Shown: positions 47,951-62,780, counted from the first letter of the stretch. The stretch is 64,000 nucleotides of DNA from Cokeromyces recurvatus (GCF_025118155.1 NW_026251420.1:62001-126000), one strand, 5' to 3'. Notes: generated from the sequence alone by a model not told the origin. A program made the numbers and translations.

Positions 47951-49644
47951 CTATTTAGTGGGGGTGGGGGGAAGATAGCGGCTGCGAGAAAAATTAAAAT
48001 AATAATAAAATAATAATCAAAAGATATGGTATAATAGACTAAATAATAAGTGCTGTGATTTATGTGAGTTTTTAAAGAGAAAAGGGAAGGGAAAAGAACA
48101 AGGCAAAATACTCCAATATCTTTTAATATGTTTATTAAGAGTTAAAGATATATACATATACATATAAAGACTAAAACGAATTCCTAGCATTATATATATT
48201 ATAAATATAGATGATTGCCCGAAAATAATATATTATTATTGTACAATACAACTGATAGAAGTATAATAAGGCAAAAGAATAGTATGTGTTATGATTATGG
48301 TAGTTTTCTATGTAGCTAAGACTACAGAAATAAACTATCATTTATTACATAATAAAAATAAAAAGATTGTTCAATGAAGCTTAGAATATTTAACTTAAGT
48401 GTGCACTATAATATTACTTTACATACTGAACATTGTTAAATAAGAGCATGTAAACATAATATTTTATTCTTTAGGTGATGATGGAGCATAGACAATCAAT
48501 TACATGTTAGATTATAATCATACGTTATATATCCCAGAGGGTATAGTATATAAATATACATATACATATGGGCTTGATCTGGGGCAATTACATAGGATAT
48601 AGCTTTTATAGTAATGACAGCATTTCCTACAAGATATAAATAATTGCATAGAACACTTCATTCAATATCCACATGGGCAACGGAAATTGATCAGTTAGAC
48701 ATGAAAATACCAAATAAGAAATATAATTTATCCTTCCTCCTTTTCTCCGTTTCTCCTTTTCTCCTTTTTTTTGCCTTCGAAAAAAAAAAAGAAAAAAAAA
48801 AAAAAAAAGGGAAGAAAACTATTGAAGCTTGGCGTTAATTTAATTTGTTTCTTCAATGGTAACAACTTATGTTTTATGCTTTATTGTAGATTAGATATAG
48901 TATTTTTTTTTTTTTTTTAGAAAAAAAAAACCTTATTTGTAATTTATATCAATTTCTTAAAAAAGTAGTTTTAGTACAACATTCATATCCAAAAAAAAAA
49001 AAAAAAAAAAAAAAAATTACTGCGTTGGATTTAAAGATAGAAATGAATATATGATAGAAACAAAAATTAAAACTAGGCCGGGCTATTACTGGTCTAGGCA
49101 ATTTTTTTTAATTTAAGGAGGACAAAAAGAAAAGTTCCCTGATCAGTAAAAAATCGCTGCATTTTTTCTTTAAAAACACTATCAGTAATGCTGTTTATAA
49201 AATGGAATTATTTAAGGAGAAGCTTATTGTTTTTTAGTACTTAGCAACGAAATAATGTAGTAAATCTATTGTTGTTATGGAAATACAAAGTCAATCAAAA
49301 GAGTATGATCATGACAACAATACAATACTTCTTTTGTGTAAACAATAATTATAATATATTGAAACGCGGATCTTGAAAAAATAATTCCAATTAAATAAAA
49401 TGCTTATTAGATTTAATTTATTTATTTTTTCTTTCTTCTATTTTTTTCTTGTAAAAAGGCTGGTTCTTTTCTTTTCTTTTCTTTTTTCTTTTTTTTTTTG
49501 ACGTTTATTATTATGGTGTCAACTAAGAAAATTGTAAATCTATACTTTATGTTTAAAAATAATAAAGTATTATAAACTGAATATACAAATATATATTAGA
49601 TTGATCGAATAACAGAAACAAAATGGTCAAAATTATATTGTTCT
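47951..49644. other. Spacer of 1.7 kb, no gene seen
   Basis: AT-rich with a short G-run (47959-47971), A-tracts (48781-48808, 48991-49016) and a TTTTC repeat (49467-49489) before the next gene. No coding or RNA signal. Confidence 0.5.
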
Positions 49645-50937
49645 ATGGCTTGTTGCCAATGTATCATTATTGTTGCGCTACAAGCATCGATTTGTTATCT
49701 AAATACTTACCAAGCTCATTTATTACCAGAGCCTACTACAGATAATGTACTTATTCGAGCTTCTACATCAGATGATTTGATCCCAATACAAGCTGCTGAT
49801 CGACTTGGTAGAATAAAATGGGAAAATATTGCGTTTATCGGATTTCAATTTTGGTTTTTAGGAATGGCCTTTGATGCTGTAAATTATAATAATTATAATA
49901 ATAATAATTATAATAATAATATATTAACATTTTTGCATGTCAAATTAGACAGTGTATCAGAATACAGCGGAGATTTTAGCATTAGCTGTTTTAAATGTTG
50001 TTTGTGCAATTCTGGGCGCGTTACAAGTAGTAGATGGTGTCAAATGGCTTAATCGATTAATACTAACCTCATATCCTGTTTATCCATTATCCATGGCAGA
50101 AAAAATTGAAATTACACTATCTGTGATTACCATGAGTTTTGCTATTATCATGTCATTTCTTAGTTATCAAATGTCTAAACAATTTGGTTGGAACATTTAT
50201 AAAAAGATTGGAGCAGACGTACAAATTCAACGTAGAGTATATAATTATAAAAGTTTTCTTTCTTCTTCTTTTTTTTTATTAACTATAAATTAACATATAC
50301 TTTTAGGCATGTATCGTATATTTCAATTTTTTGTATTATCATTGAAAATCGATATCTTCACTCAATTTATGGTATCGGTATTCTATCTTATCCAATTTGC
50401 AATGAAGCAAGGAATTATGTGGGAAACAATCATTCAGGTTGTTGTTACTGTCTTTAGTATTCCAATGCTTTATTTTGCTCGTACTGCAGTAAGTAAATCA
50501 AATATAATATTACATACACATATTTCCTATATAATTAACATCTTTTGTTTTTGTTTTCTAGGGAAGTACAGAAAGCAAAGTAAGAATGTGTATATTTATT
50601 ACGTTTGAATGCATAGCCCTATTTCATTTTGCCTTAATCTTTTCTCAAACTCTTCAACCAAATAATAATTGGTATACTTGGATTACTTTAAGTAAAGTAT
50701 ATTATGAAATTTATCGCAAGTTAATATTTATTTATTTTATTTTATTTTTTATTTATAGTTTGGATTGGTGTTGCGGTAACATTATGTACATGTATTTTAG
50801 GATATATTTGTATGCGCAACTTTGGTAAAGGTCTTAAACCGTTTGTACAAAGAGGAAGCGTCAAAACCAGGATGGACATTGAAAATAATTTCATAAACAA
50901 GAAGGCTAATGAAAGTTGGGTTATTGATGAAGATTAA
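49645..50937 (+). CDS. UPF0658-type multi-pass Golgi membrane protein
   Basis: Exons 49645-49878, 49949-50231, 50307-50488, 50562-50691, 50759-50937, about 335 residues. Seven or so hydrophobic segments: near the N-terminus (ICYLNTYQ region is weak), IAFIGFQFWFLGMAFDA, ILALAVLNVVCAILGAL, ITLSVITMSFAIIMSFL, FQFFVLSLKIDIFTQFMVSVF, IIQVVVTVFSIPMLYFA, FECIALFHFALIFSQ and WIGVAVTLCTCILGYICM. The order and the NFGKGLK motif after the last helix match fission-yeast UPF0658 proteins placed in the Golgi. The exon 2 donor was set at CAAC|GTAGAG so that phase joins to MYRIFQFF. Molecular role unknown. Confidence 0.78.
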
Positions 50938-51644
50938 CTATGATGACTATTTTTTTTTTTTTCTATCTTGAAAAAAAAAAGTATTCATTTTATATTTATA
51001 TCGCTGGTCGATTACTGTCATACATACAATGTGTAATAAAGTATTTTAATTATATACCATGTCTGTCACTATTTTTTTTCCCACTGAATTTTTTACACCT
51101 GCCAAAACGAATGCAACAAAAAAAAAAAAAAAAAAAAAATAGTACAATCCAAAAAGTGTTATGCTTTTTTATTACCAAGAAAAACTACACGTAAGTGAAC
51201 GATCTATATGTTCTTCTACAAAGCAGATAACGTAGAAATATATAATAAAATTCTCGAAATGGTTTTAACTCATTTGATGTATGCTATGGGACAGATACTA
51301 GAAAGCTAGTCTTAGTAATATCAAAACATCTATAACAACAGTTTCAGAATTAGAGATCATTGTATTTATCTATATTGCTGAGGATACATCATTTGTTTCA
51401 AATTGCCAGTACCTGGTTCCTAATTATGCTATTACTATTCAATTTCTATAAGGCTAATTATAGAAACTTTTTTTTGCAATAGATAAACTTGTAAAAACTT
51501 TAATATAAAGCTGAACATACTGACTTCCCTCCCTTCCTCTTAATACGTAAAATTTATTAGAAGCCCCTTCCCCTCTCCAACATCATCTAATATATTTATA
51601 TATAACATGAAAAGTTTTATTAAAAGTCATTCAATATGGTATCT
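50938..51644. other. Convergent 3' spacer
   Basis: AT-rich with A- and T-tracts (50951-50963, 51118-51139). No gene seen. Confidence 0.5.
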
Positions 51645-53394
51645 TTAAATACCACCCATGTTAATATATTTGATATTCATATAATCATCAATACCAACAT
51701 GAGATCCCTCACGACCTAAACCAGATTCCTTAATGCCTCCAAATGGTGTATAGCAACTAGAAATCAACCCTGTGTTGATGCCCACCATACCTGATTCTAA
51801 GCGTTCAGCTACACGCCAGCATCGGCCAATATCACGAGCAAAGAAATAGTTTGCTAAACCAAATGGGGTATCATTAGCAAGCTTGATAACCTCTTCCTCA
51901 GAGTCAAATGGGAAAAGGGCAGCTATAGGGCCAAAGGTTTCTTCATTATGAATTAACATGTCAGGACGCATATTCCCCAAAACTGTGGCCTCATAAAAAT
52001 TACCACCATGATGTTTTCCTCCTACTAATAATTCAGCACCATTTTTGATAGCATCTTCAACATGTCTTTTGACCTTTTCGACACCCTTACTGTTGATGAG
52101 GGGACCATAGGTAGCTTTATCATCAAAACCATGACCCATTTGAAACTTTTTGACTTTCTCAACAAGAGCAGTTGAAAATTCCTTGTAAATTTTCTTGTGT
52201 ACATAAATACGATTAGCCGAGATACATGTTTGACCTGTGCCTCTAAATTTACAGGCAATTGTAGCTAAAATAAATAAATGTATATAAGATATTCAACTTC
52301 TTTATTCTCTACACATGTATATATATATAAGAGTTTATTTACCATCAATAGCATTAGAAATATCAGCATCATCAAAAATAATAAAGGATGCATTACCACC
52401 TAACTCCATAGAAACTCTCTTCATTGTTCCCGAAGCTTGAGACATTAATAATTTACCAATAGCAGTCTATATAAAGAATAAAGTATGAATATATATGAAT
52501 ATATGAATATATATATATATTTCTACATATACAAATACGACTTACAGAACCAGTGAAAGAAATTTTCTTAACTGTAGGATTAGTACATAATTCAGAGCCA
52601 ACCTCTTTTGTATGTTCATGAGTAGGAATGATATTGATCACACCAGGAGGGATACCGACACGCTTACCGAGCTCAGCTAAAGCTAAAGCAGAATAAGGAG
52701 TTTCTGAGGCTGCCTTGATGACCACTGTACAACCAGCAGCTAAAGCAGCGCCTACCTTACGAGTGATCATAGCGGCAGGGAAATCTAATAACAAGATGTT
52801 GATATTTTTTTTATTTTTTTTTTTTAAGTAATATGTCTCACTTACTCCATGGGGTAATGATACCCACTACACCAACAGGCTGTTTGATTGTTACATAACG
52901 TTGTCCAGGAACATGAGCAGGAATAACTGAACCATAAGTACGAATGGCTTCTTCACCAAACCATTGGAAAAAGGAAGCACCATAAGCAACCTCACCTTTA
53001 GCTTCCTTTAATGTCTTTCCATTTTCATGAGTTAAGATAATAGCCAAATCATCTACATTCTCCATTATAGCGCGATACCATTTCAAGAGTAAATCATGAC
53101 GTTGTTCACCAGTCGTTTGTGACCAAGACTTGAAGGCATGATGGGCGATATCAACGGCTTTTTTCACTTCATTAGCACCCATATCTGGTAATTGACCTAT
53201 TTCTTTATCAGTTGCAGGATCTGTGACGGGGAACATCTCTGTAACCCCCATATTTGTCCATTCATTATTAATAAAACCAGCTTCCTTAAACAAAGAAGGG
53301 TCTTTAAGCTATAATATAAAAGATGTCAACTATCCGTACGTTGTAATTATTTTATATTTATTTATACCTTGGGAATATCTACAATAGTGACCAT
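51645..53394 (-). CDS. Succinate-semialdehyde dehydrogenase (NAD(P)+)
   Basis: Oxidises succinate semialdehyde to succinate, the last step of the GABA shunt (yeast Uga2, ALDH5 class). Exons 53394-53368 (MVTIVDIPK), 53308-52846, 52784-52546, 52466-52343, 52264-51645, about 490 residues. ALDH motifs: [17 protein letters not shown] across an intron, [26 protein letters not shown], the general-base glutamate in [12 protein letters not shown], the catalytic cysteine in [26 protein letters not shown] and [14 protein letters not shown]. No mitochondrial presequence, so cytosolic. The small 27-bp first exon is supported by good donor and acceptor sites. Confidence 0.94.
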
Positions 53395-55155
53395 AGTTCT
53401 AATTGAAATTGAAACGATACGCTTTTTTGAAATTAAAGAGTGATAAGGATTTAAACAAGTTTTTAAATAATTATTTTGAAAAGCAAATCTTATCATTACT
53501 TTTCGTATTTTAATAAGAAAAAAGAAGTTTCTTTTTATATGTGCGTAATAATAATAAAAAAAAAAAAAATTAAAGTAACGGAATTTTAATTGACGAAACT
53601 GTTATGTAAACATTGTTAAAAAAGTACGTGTGAAATATAGCTGAAATTTAAACATGATAGTAAAAAATCGATCTAAAAAAAGGTAAAAAATGTCTTGATG
53701 AAAGATGATATTCTTTATAACAAACAAACGAATATTCATTAATCTAATTGATATAAACGCTTTGCAATTAAATAAAGATATACTAGAGTGGTTATAGAAG
53801 GGAAAAAAAATTCGCTAAATACTTATCAGCGTTGTAAATATTCAATTCTGTAGTAATGTATCAGAGGTGGAGAGCATTATTAAATAATACAGCAAATATC
53901 TGATATTTAATTTCTTTTGCTTACAAATATTTTGCTCGAATAAATTATCTTTATTCAACAATTCTGTTAGGTAATCACTCATTCCTATTATTCGATCTTT
54001 ACTGTTTATAATATATGTTATTGTTAGTTGCTTATAAAAGTAAAGTAAGTAAGAAAGTATACTATGGAAGAGGACTGATAATGAGTTGTGGAAATATATA
54101 ATAAGAATAAACTATTCTGCATTCAATTCTTTGTTACTTTTTTTTTTTTTTTTTTTTGAAATTTTCTACAGTCTTTGTCATTTATTCTCAAAGAATTTTT
54201 TTTTTAAGAAAAAAATATCTTTCAATACAACGATTAAAAATATATACAAAGTATTCTTCTCAAACAAGTGAGTAGTTTCTTTTTCTTTTTTTTTTAGGAC
54301 ACATAGTATGTTGAAAGTACAATGGCTAACTTAGTCTGTTCATAATAAAGTGTATATAAGGTTAAACGTTACTTTACTGCTAAATAGATGAGAGGATATA
54401 CTATGTGTCATTTGTTATAACTAGTGTTTAAATTTGAAATAAGGTTATTAACCTGTCATTTCTAGCAGGAAAAAAAAAAAAAAGAAAAAATAGACTTTAC
54501 TATATATAGAAGTAACAAGGGGACCATCATTTACTACAAAGAAAAATTCATAGTTTAAAAAAGCATTTAAACAATCTGAAAGAAATATTTCATGATAAGC
54601 AAGTTGCAAATGATTTTAATAGTCAATTTGGGTATACGCCCTTTTTTCTTTTCTTTTCTTTTTGGTGGTATAGAAGTAGTATTTATATGTACTTTTTATC
54701 TCTGCTTATATGTATATGATGCTGTTCTCTATATTTCATTAATGCTTTGATTGCCTTTTTAAGCGAACAAAGGAAGTCTGTATTCAGATAATTGCCATCA
54801 ACTTTTACATTTCTTTAAAATAAAGTAATATCTATTGAATAGAACAGCAGCTAAACGACATGTATGTTTTCTTTATTTTAAACAATCCTTATTGCTTTAC
54901 TCTTTATAGATCTTTTTCTTTTCTTTTCTGGTCACGTTAATATAATCTTATAATCAAGAAGAAGAAAAAAGTATATCGTGTCTCTTTTCCTCATATTTCA
55001 GGAGTTAACTGCATTTTGATAGTTTAAATCAACCTATTCACAGAACATCGTTTTATATATAAATACATATAAATATTATTCTCTTTTTCTTTTCTTTTCC
55101 TTTTTCTTTCCTTTCTTTTCTTTTATACGCATTTTATACTTTCTTTCTTGATTCG
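53395..55155. other. Divergent spacer of 1.76 kb, no gene seen
   Basis: AT-rich. Contains a 12-bp inverted repeat GACACATAGTAT / ATACTATGTGTC at about 54298 and 54400 around some 90 bp, and CTTTT repeats (55080-55120) before the next start codon. No coding signal found. Confidence 0.45.
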
Positions 55156-55472
55156 ATGAGTGATGCAGATGATCTTTATTATGATTTATATCATCCATTA
55201 TTCGAAAATGTGATAGCTGGAGATGTCCGATATGATCATTTGAATACAGATACCCAAAATTATATTCGCCATACCACAGCAGCAGTTGTTTATATGAGTG
55301 TGTGTTTGGCTTGTACAATTTGGCAAATTAAGGCAGCAATAATATTAGCTTATAAAGCACGAAAATGGCTACATTTCGCTGTTGTTTTTGAAGCATTACT
55401 TTCCTTTAGTTCCATCCTCTGTAGTATATTAAATTCATTAACATCAATTAGTTGTGGATTTGTACGTATACA

Positions 55473-55531
<59 letters not shown>

Positions 55532-56150
55532 CAAAAGTGATTCTCATATATTAATTTTGTTTCAATTTCTATAGAGATTTTGGGTGTCTATTGTTGCGGT
55601 TAACCTTGGTGGCTGTTGTATTCAAACAATCTTATTATATAAAGCTTATATCTGCTATGATCGTAGTAAATGGCTCATTATTCTGGGTTCTTTTATTAAT
55701 ATTGGGTATATTGCCTTAATCTTTATCTATGCAACTCTAGGTCGAGTACCTACCTATAAAGATATTGTGGGAAATTGTGTTATGAGAAACCTTGAATGGC
55801 CAGCATTAGCTAAATTAGCTTTAGATATCGCTAGCAATGTCTTTTTGTCATTTGCCTTTTTAATGGTAATTCATCGACATTATCGTGTCTTTGGTAATAG
55901 TCTTCATAAATCACTTTTATCAAATGGTCTTATTTTCTCGTAAAGTAGAGTAATTTACATGTGACATTATTTATTTAATTATTCATTTATTTATTTTTAA
56001 TGCTTATAGAGTTGGTGTGATTGCTTCTAATATTATTACAGCCATTTTGATCTCTTGTCGTGTTATGGGTGGTCTATCAGCCGACTTGTATTCTTTTGAT
56101 TGTAAAGTCTTATTATTATTATTATTTTATTTCTCTTTACTAAATAAGAT

Positions 56151-56188
<38 letters not shown>

Positions 56189-56649
56189 GGGTTATTACAA
56201 GCTACTTATTAATTAAACAATTTAAAATGAATAAGAGACAAGAAAGTAAAGGGAATAAAGGTCAAGAAAGTTGTGATGAAGACGATGAAGACGAAGAAGA
56301 AGATGATGATGATATTGAAATATCAAGAATTAAAAAGGCCTCTATTATATCCTTTAATCCTCCCGAGAAACCATCTCAGTCACCTGTTTCCTTTAACGGT
56401 GCTACGTTAGTTACAAATTCTACATCAATGACTCTACCTAAACATATCATACCAAAGGAAGTCGACATTGAGAAATTTTTAGATAAAAATATGGACATAG
56501 CTACTGCAGCACTAAAAAACAGATTCTCAACTGATGTCATGTCCACAGTGACAACGGTTTATCCGAGCTCAGACTTTAGCCAAATTATTTGTCAAAATTG
56601 TTTATCTCAATTACCTAAATTTGACTTTCAATATCATAACAAAAATTAG
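55156..56649 (+). CDS. Seven-helix membrane protein of unknown function
   Basis: Exons 55156-55461, 55575-55939, 56010-56101, 56189-56649, about 407 residues. Seven hydrophobic segments in the first two thirds: TAAVVYMSVCLACTIWQI, LHFAVVFEALLSFSSIL, WVSIVAVNLGGCCIQTILLY, WLIILGSFINIGYIALIFIY, LALDIASNVFLSFAFLMVI, IASNIITAILISCRV and WVITSYLLI; then a cytosolic-looking tail with a strongly acidic run (CDEDDEDEEEDDDDIEI) and a Ser/Thr-rich end. Introns 1 and 3 are mostly poly-T. The architecture suggests a receptor-like or channel-like protein, but no recognised motif supports a specific class; a lineage-specific Mucoromycota family is possible. Confidence 0.75.
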
Positions 56650-57292
56650 TTTTTAAACAAGTTTAAAGATGACTTTTTTCTCTCTCTCTTTCCCCTCCCC
56701 CACCTCCACTCCCATTTGTAACTTTCCTCCTCCATTTCAATCCCCTTTATATACATATTATATAATCATTATTATTATTAAACTGATTTGTGCTTTTATG
56801 TTGAGCTCACAATAAAATTGATTTAAAGAAAACTAAAGATACATGATAAAAATAGCTAGTCTTTTATGATATTACTTTTTTTTTTTCAGGAACGAATATT
56901 GAGTGTATAATATAATAAATACAAAGCTCTATTTTATTTCGAATAAGGTAAATTGTTTAACTGAAACAAGCTGATGTAGTTTTCTTTTTTCTTTTTCTTT
57001 TTTTATATATATATACATATTCATATAGATACAGAAGTAGATAAAAGGCATAAATACCATTTCCTGTATACTGTATTTTTCAAATAATTTAAATAAAAGT
57101 TTAAAATTTTTTGAAGTATAAATAAAAATTAATTGAAATATCAATTAGAGTTATTTGAAAAAAAAAAAAAAAGGTAAAATGAAAAGGTTAGTGAGAGTGA
57201 TAGATAATAATATAATATATACAACGTACCTGTTAAGTAAGGGATACGAAACCGTTATAGAGATCGCATACATTTAAGAAGATCTTTGAAAT
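56650..57292. other. Spacer, no gene seen
   Basis: CT-rich sequence directly after the stop (56679-56730), then AT-rich. No gene or clear transposon end recognised. Confidence 0.45.
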
Positions 57293-58690
57293 TCACGAGG
57301 TCTTTTTATTTTTAAGTTGTGACATGTATGTAAAAATGTAGTTTATGTTTTTAGCAGCCACCACGTCACGATTCCATACCGTACTGCAAGAGTTATACTT
57401 GAGTACAGCATGAAGTTCACGCTTCGATTTGGTTGTAGTAATATTAGTTAAGTTTCGATTTTTACAATGGTTGCATGTTTGACTAGTCAAATAATCATCA
57501 ACATAGATAAAAGTGTTTCCTTTCAATTCTTTAGACATTTTCTTAATTACATCCGTTATCCGTCTAGTAGGAGCCGGAAGTTTTCCTTTCATAGAGCTAC
57601 CAAATTTAGCATTACCAAAGACAATAATTCTTTTCCTAGAAAAGTCGGTGGTCTGGTTATCTTTGGGAGCATTAGGGATCCTTTTCTTCTTGTCAGAGGT
57701 ACTAGAGTCAACAGCAGTGAAAATATCAGTTTGTCGAGGATCTATAGCCCAAATAAGTGCATTGTTGTTTTTGACATCGTCAGCAAAACCCATAGGAGTC
57801 AATTCATCCACAGTATTATTCTTCTCTGACTTTTTGGATTTCTTTTTAAAGTGAAATTTAACAGAATAACAACCATTTGTTTGAATTAAATTCCTATGTT
57901 GTTGATATACTTTTTAGTAGTTGGAGGTTGTATTAAGAAAAAAAAACTTACCAAAATAATCTGTTATCATTATCAGTGTTATTGTTTCGTTTAATACCTT
58001 TTTTAGAAAAAATAAAAAGAGTTGAGTACCATTTTTAAAATCTGTTTCGTTAGGATTTTTTTTCGAATACTCTCCTTATATTCTTCTTTGTCATCCTTTA
58101 CTACTTTTCTTGCAAGTTTCCAAAATATTTGTTGATCTATTTGAACAGACTTGGCTTTGCAATCATACAGTGGGAGTAGACCTTACCTTTTTTTTCTTTG
58201 GTAGTAGGAGCTGTAGCAATTGCCTTTCCTTTACCTTTGTCTTTTTTAGCGGGAGTAGTTTTAATTGGTAAAACTGTGAGTGTTGTTTTCGAAAAAAAAA
58301 TAAATTATAAATGATTACCTTGTTCAGTGAATTGTTCTTCTTGGACAGTGATACGCTCTGTTTCTTCATATTCTTTATAATTTCTTGAATGATAAGTTTT
58401 CTTGATCTTAATTTACATTTTATCGGTTTTTACTTTATTAATTCAATATAATGAAACTTACTTGTTATTTGTGGTTGAAAATCATTGTCAGAGACTTCTA
58501 GGAGTTCATCCTAGTTGGTAAGAGTAGTAGCAGGTCTGGGAAGAGTTTTACTCACTATTACAAAGACATCATGCGTGTGCATATTATTAAGTAATGCTTT
58601 CCCTATTCTGTTACATACCTCTTTTTTGGAAGAGTGACCCCACCTCTTCCTTAGGGTCAGGGTGGTGATTTCCTTTTACGTTTCATACTA
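57293..58690 (-). pseudogene. Second Fanzor (TnpB-like) gene, diverged and inactive
   Basis: Minus strand, several exon-like blocks: a basic start MKRKRK (58687 region), SKTLPRPATTLTN then TAG then DELLEVSDNDFQ (58555-58465), KTYHSRNYKEYEETERITV (58400-58322), KTTPAKKDKGKGKAIATA (58260-58190), VQIDQQIFWKLARKVVKDD (58145-58030), then 57811-57293 preceded by NLIQTNGCYSVKFHFKKK. The last block has RuvC-I WAIDPRQTDIFTAVD (consensus DPG; the Gly is Arg), only about 30 residues to IIVFGNAKFGSS, RuvC-II VDDYLTSQT (Glu replaced by Asp), a zinc finger CNHC with the partner pair reduced to one Cys (KYNSC), and RuvC-III WNRDVVAAKNI. The linker between RuvC-I and -II is far shorter than in the first copy, so an internal deletion is likely. 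No clear TIRs were found. Confidence 0.75.
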
Positions 58691-59361
58691 TGATAGCAAT
58701 AATAGGTAGAGAAAAAAAAGAAAGAAAAGGTGATAAAAATAAAAATTTTGCAGTTTTTATAAGTAGGCTTTTGATATATTAAATGTTATCTGTTGTAATT
58801 ATTTTAAAATATAAACCCTTTTGATACTGAATAATTACATACGGAACGTATAAAACAGTTTCAACTGTATTATTAGGCAGTCAGTTTTATTCTTTGAGTG
58901 AAGAAAGTATATGGTTATAGTATCTTTAGAAAGTAAACGAATATCTAGTTGTTTAACTTGATTTTTTTTTTCAATTAATTACGTTTATCTTTGCAAATAA
59001 ATGAAATTTCTATTTCAAATAACTTGAATTTGTATTTCAAAAAAATCGAATTTGTGTTTCAAATAATTTGGAAACCACAATAATAATTTATTCCCAGAAC
59101 ACCGTCACATTTCTTTATATTATTATTTTTTTTTTTTTTTTTTTCATTTCCTATCTCTATTTACATTTAGATACATATAATAAGACACGTCCTTTTTTAA
59201 ATATATACAACTTTTTTTTTTTTTTTAACATCATAATAGACGTTCATTCAAGAGCAACAGCAATATTAAACAAAAAGTAAAAATAAAGAAATACGATAGA
59301 AAAAAAAAATTCATACGCATTGCTTGAAAATTACTTATTTACACTTTAACCAAATTAACAA
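58691..59361. other. Spacer and WDR5 5' region
   Basis: AT-rich. A local imperfect tandem motif of the form GAATTTGTRTTTCAAATAA recurs at about 58995-59070. T-tracts precede the WDR5 leader. No gene seen. Confidence 0.45.
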
Positions 59362-60855
<1,494 letters not shown>

Positions 60856-61044
60856 ACATGATGCATATATATAGAGAGAGAGAGAGAAAGAGAGAAAGAA
60901 AGGGAATAATGATAATGATAACGATAATAAAAAAATATGTATTTTTTTTCTTTTTTTATTATTTAAATCAAGGGCAGAAAAGAAAGGGTATCAATACGCT
61001 TATATATACATACATACATACATACACATATATAAAAAAACATA

Positions 61045-62780
61045 TTACTTTTTAATAGAATTACTATGATTAGACCACCATTTTGATAGGAAACTACGAT
61101 TTGATATACTACTTTTATTATCATCCATAAGGTTACCATTGTTGGTTTCTAAACTACTTCTTCTTGTTAATCCTTCAAATAAATTCCTTTTAGCAAATTG
61201 AGATAAACTATCTAAGCTTGGTCTAAAATCAAGACTTGTACTTTTACGTCCACTATTATTATCCAGTGAAGGTCTACCGACTGGATATATAATGTCGATG
61301 GATTTACGTGCTACTGTATCAACAGTAGGGACTTCATTCGATGGACTACCACCCATCATATGATTCCACCATGATTTCTTTGTATTGCTTGCTAAACTTT
61401 CAATTTGATCTAATGAGGGTCTTCCTCCTTCATAGACTGAAGGTCGTGGCTCTGATGGGTCATTATTATTAGCAGCCATTGCATTCATAAGTGCTGTAGT
61501 ACGTAAATGACCTCCATCTGAACTACATCGTTTTAGACTAGAACTCATCTCAAGAGAGGGTGATCTTTGATGAATATCAAATGAGGCACGACCTCGACTC
61601 TCATTCTCATGCTCTGTATAATGGCTGAAATAGCTTGTAGCAGGAGGTGAATAGAGTCCAAATGCTCTTCTTTCAAGTGATAAAAGATAATTTTCATCAT
61701 CATAATGATTCACTACACCATAGCTATACCAATCTTCTTTATAATTGTCAGTTGTAGAAACGGAGGTTGTGAAAGAATCATCAAAGGAAGATTTAGTAGA
61801 TGAATAAGTGAAGGAAACTGGAATAGGTTGAGAGTGTTTATCATTTTGATCTAACAATCCTAATTCATCCTGTGTTGGCCTTATTGTATTTAAACTATGT
61901 CTAGGCGGGGGTAAAGTAGAGATGTCTGGTATATTCAATTTTTGTGATTCAAATACACTCGGTAAACTCGGCCTTCGTAATCTATCCATTTTTGCTGCCT
62001 TTTGTTGTTGTCGATATGTTGTATCCATTGAGCGACGATAGGAGGGTTCTCTTTCAAGCTCAATCACATTATTTTTACCTTCCTGTAATCCTTTCAGCAT
62101 CAATTGCATTGAATCAAATGTTTCTAATAATTTAACAATTTCAATATGATTTCGAGCTGCTGCTACATCTACAGGTCTTGAACCATATTTATCACGTACA
62201 TTTGTTCTAGCTCCATTTCTTAATAATAAATCGACAATTTTAGTACATCCATTCGCACATGCCACATGTAAAGCCGTTGAACCTGTTGCGCCTGCCACTG
62301 CCTGCGATTTATCTGTACTATGTTTCTTTGACCATCTTTTTTTCAATATATAGATATATGGTTGGCCAATTAAAGAAATGTATACAGATTTATAAATATA
62401 TTTTGTATATGGTATTTAAACCTCCTACTCTCTCCCCCCCTAAAACCCCACATGTGTATAATCACTATTATTATTATTACCTTTGTGCGTTAACATCAGC
62501 ACCTCTATCAATGAGATATTGCACAACTGCAATATGGTTTTCATTAATGCATGCTAATTGTAAAGGCATGTAACCATTAATGACTGAATCAATAGGCGCA
62601 CCATGATCAAGTGCAAATTTGACAAGCCCTTAAAATATATGTGTGTATATTTATTTATTACATATTCGTTTCAGTCCAATTTTTTTTTTCATTTTATTAT
62701 TTACCAACATTGCCATTCAAAGCAGCACCATGTAAACCAAGTGAATAATCTTTATTTTTTTCTCTTTTTCCTTCGTACAT
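61045..62780 (-). CDS. Ankyrin-repeat protein with long phospho-site-rich tail
   Basis: Exons 62780-62705, 62628-62481, 62335-61045, about 504 residues. Residues 10-130 form about four ankyrin repeats: LHGAALNGNVGLVKFALDHG, MPLQLACINENHIAVVQYLI, TALHVACANGCTKIVDLLLR and GSRPVDVAAARNHIEIVKLL. The remaining 370 residues are disordered with repeated RRPSL / RPSLD motifs (at least six, e.g. GGRPSLDQ, VGRPSLDN, DFRPSLDS), which fit basophilic kinase (PKA/AKT-type R-x-x-S) or 14-3-3 sites. The start MYEGKREKNKDYSLGLHG is the only ATG near the first repeat; further upstream exons cannot be excluded. Partner unknown; an adaptor role is inferred from architecture only. Confidence 0.85.

Noticed and set aside
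48644..48838. 64-codon plus-strand frame
   Set aside because: Ends in poly-lysine from an A-tract; no protein-like core.
52025..52258. Possible frameshift in succinate-semialdehyde dehydrogenase
   Set aside because: The 77-codon frame is a shadow; the true frame runs from ATIACKFRG through QTCISANR to QMGHGFDD without interruption.
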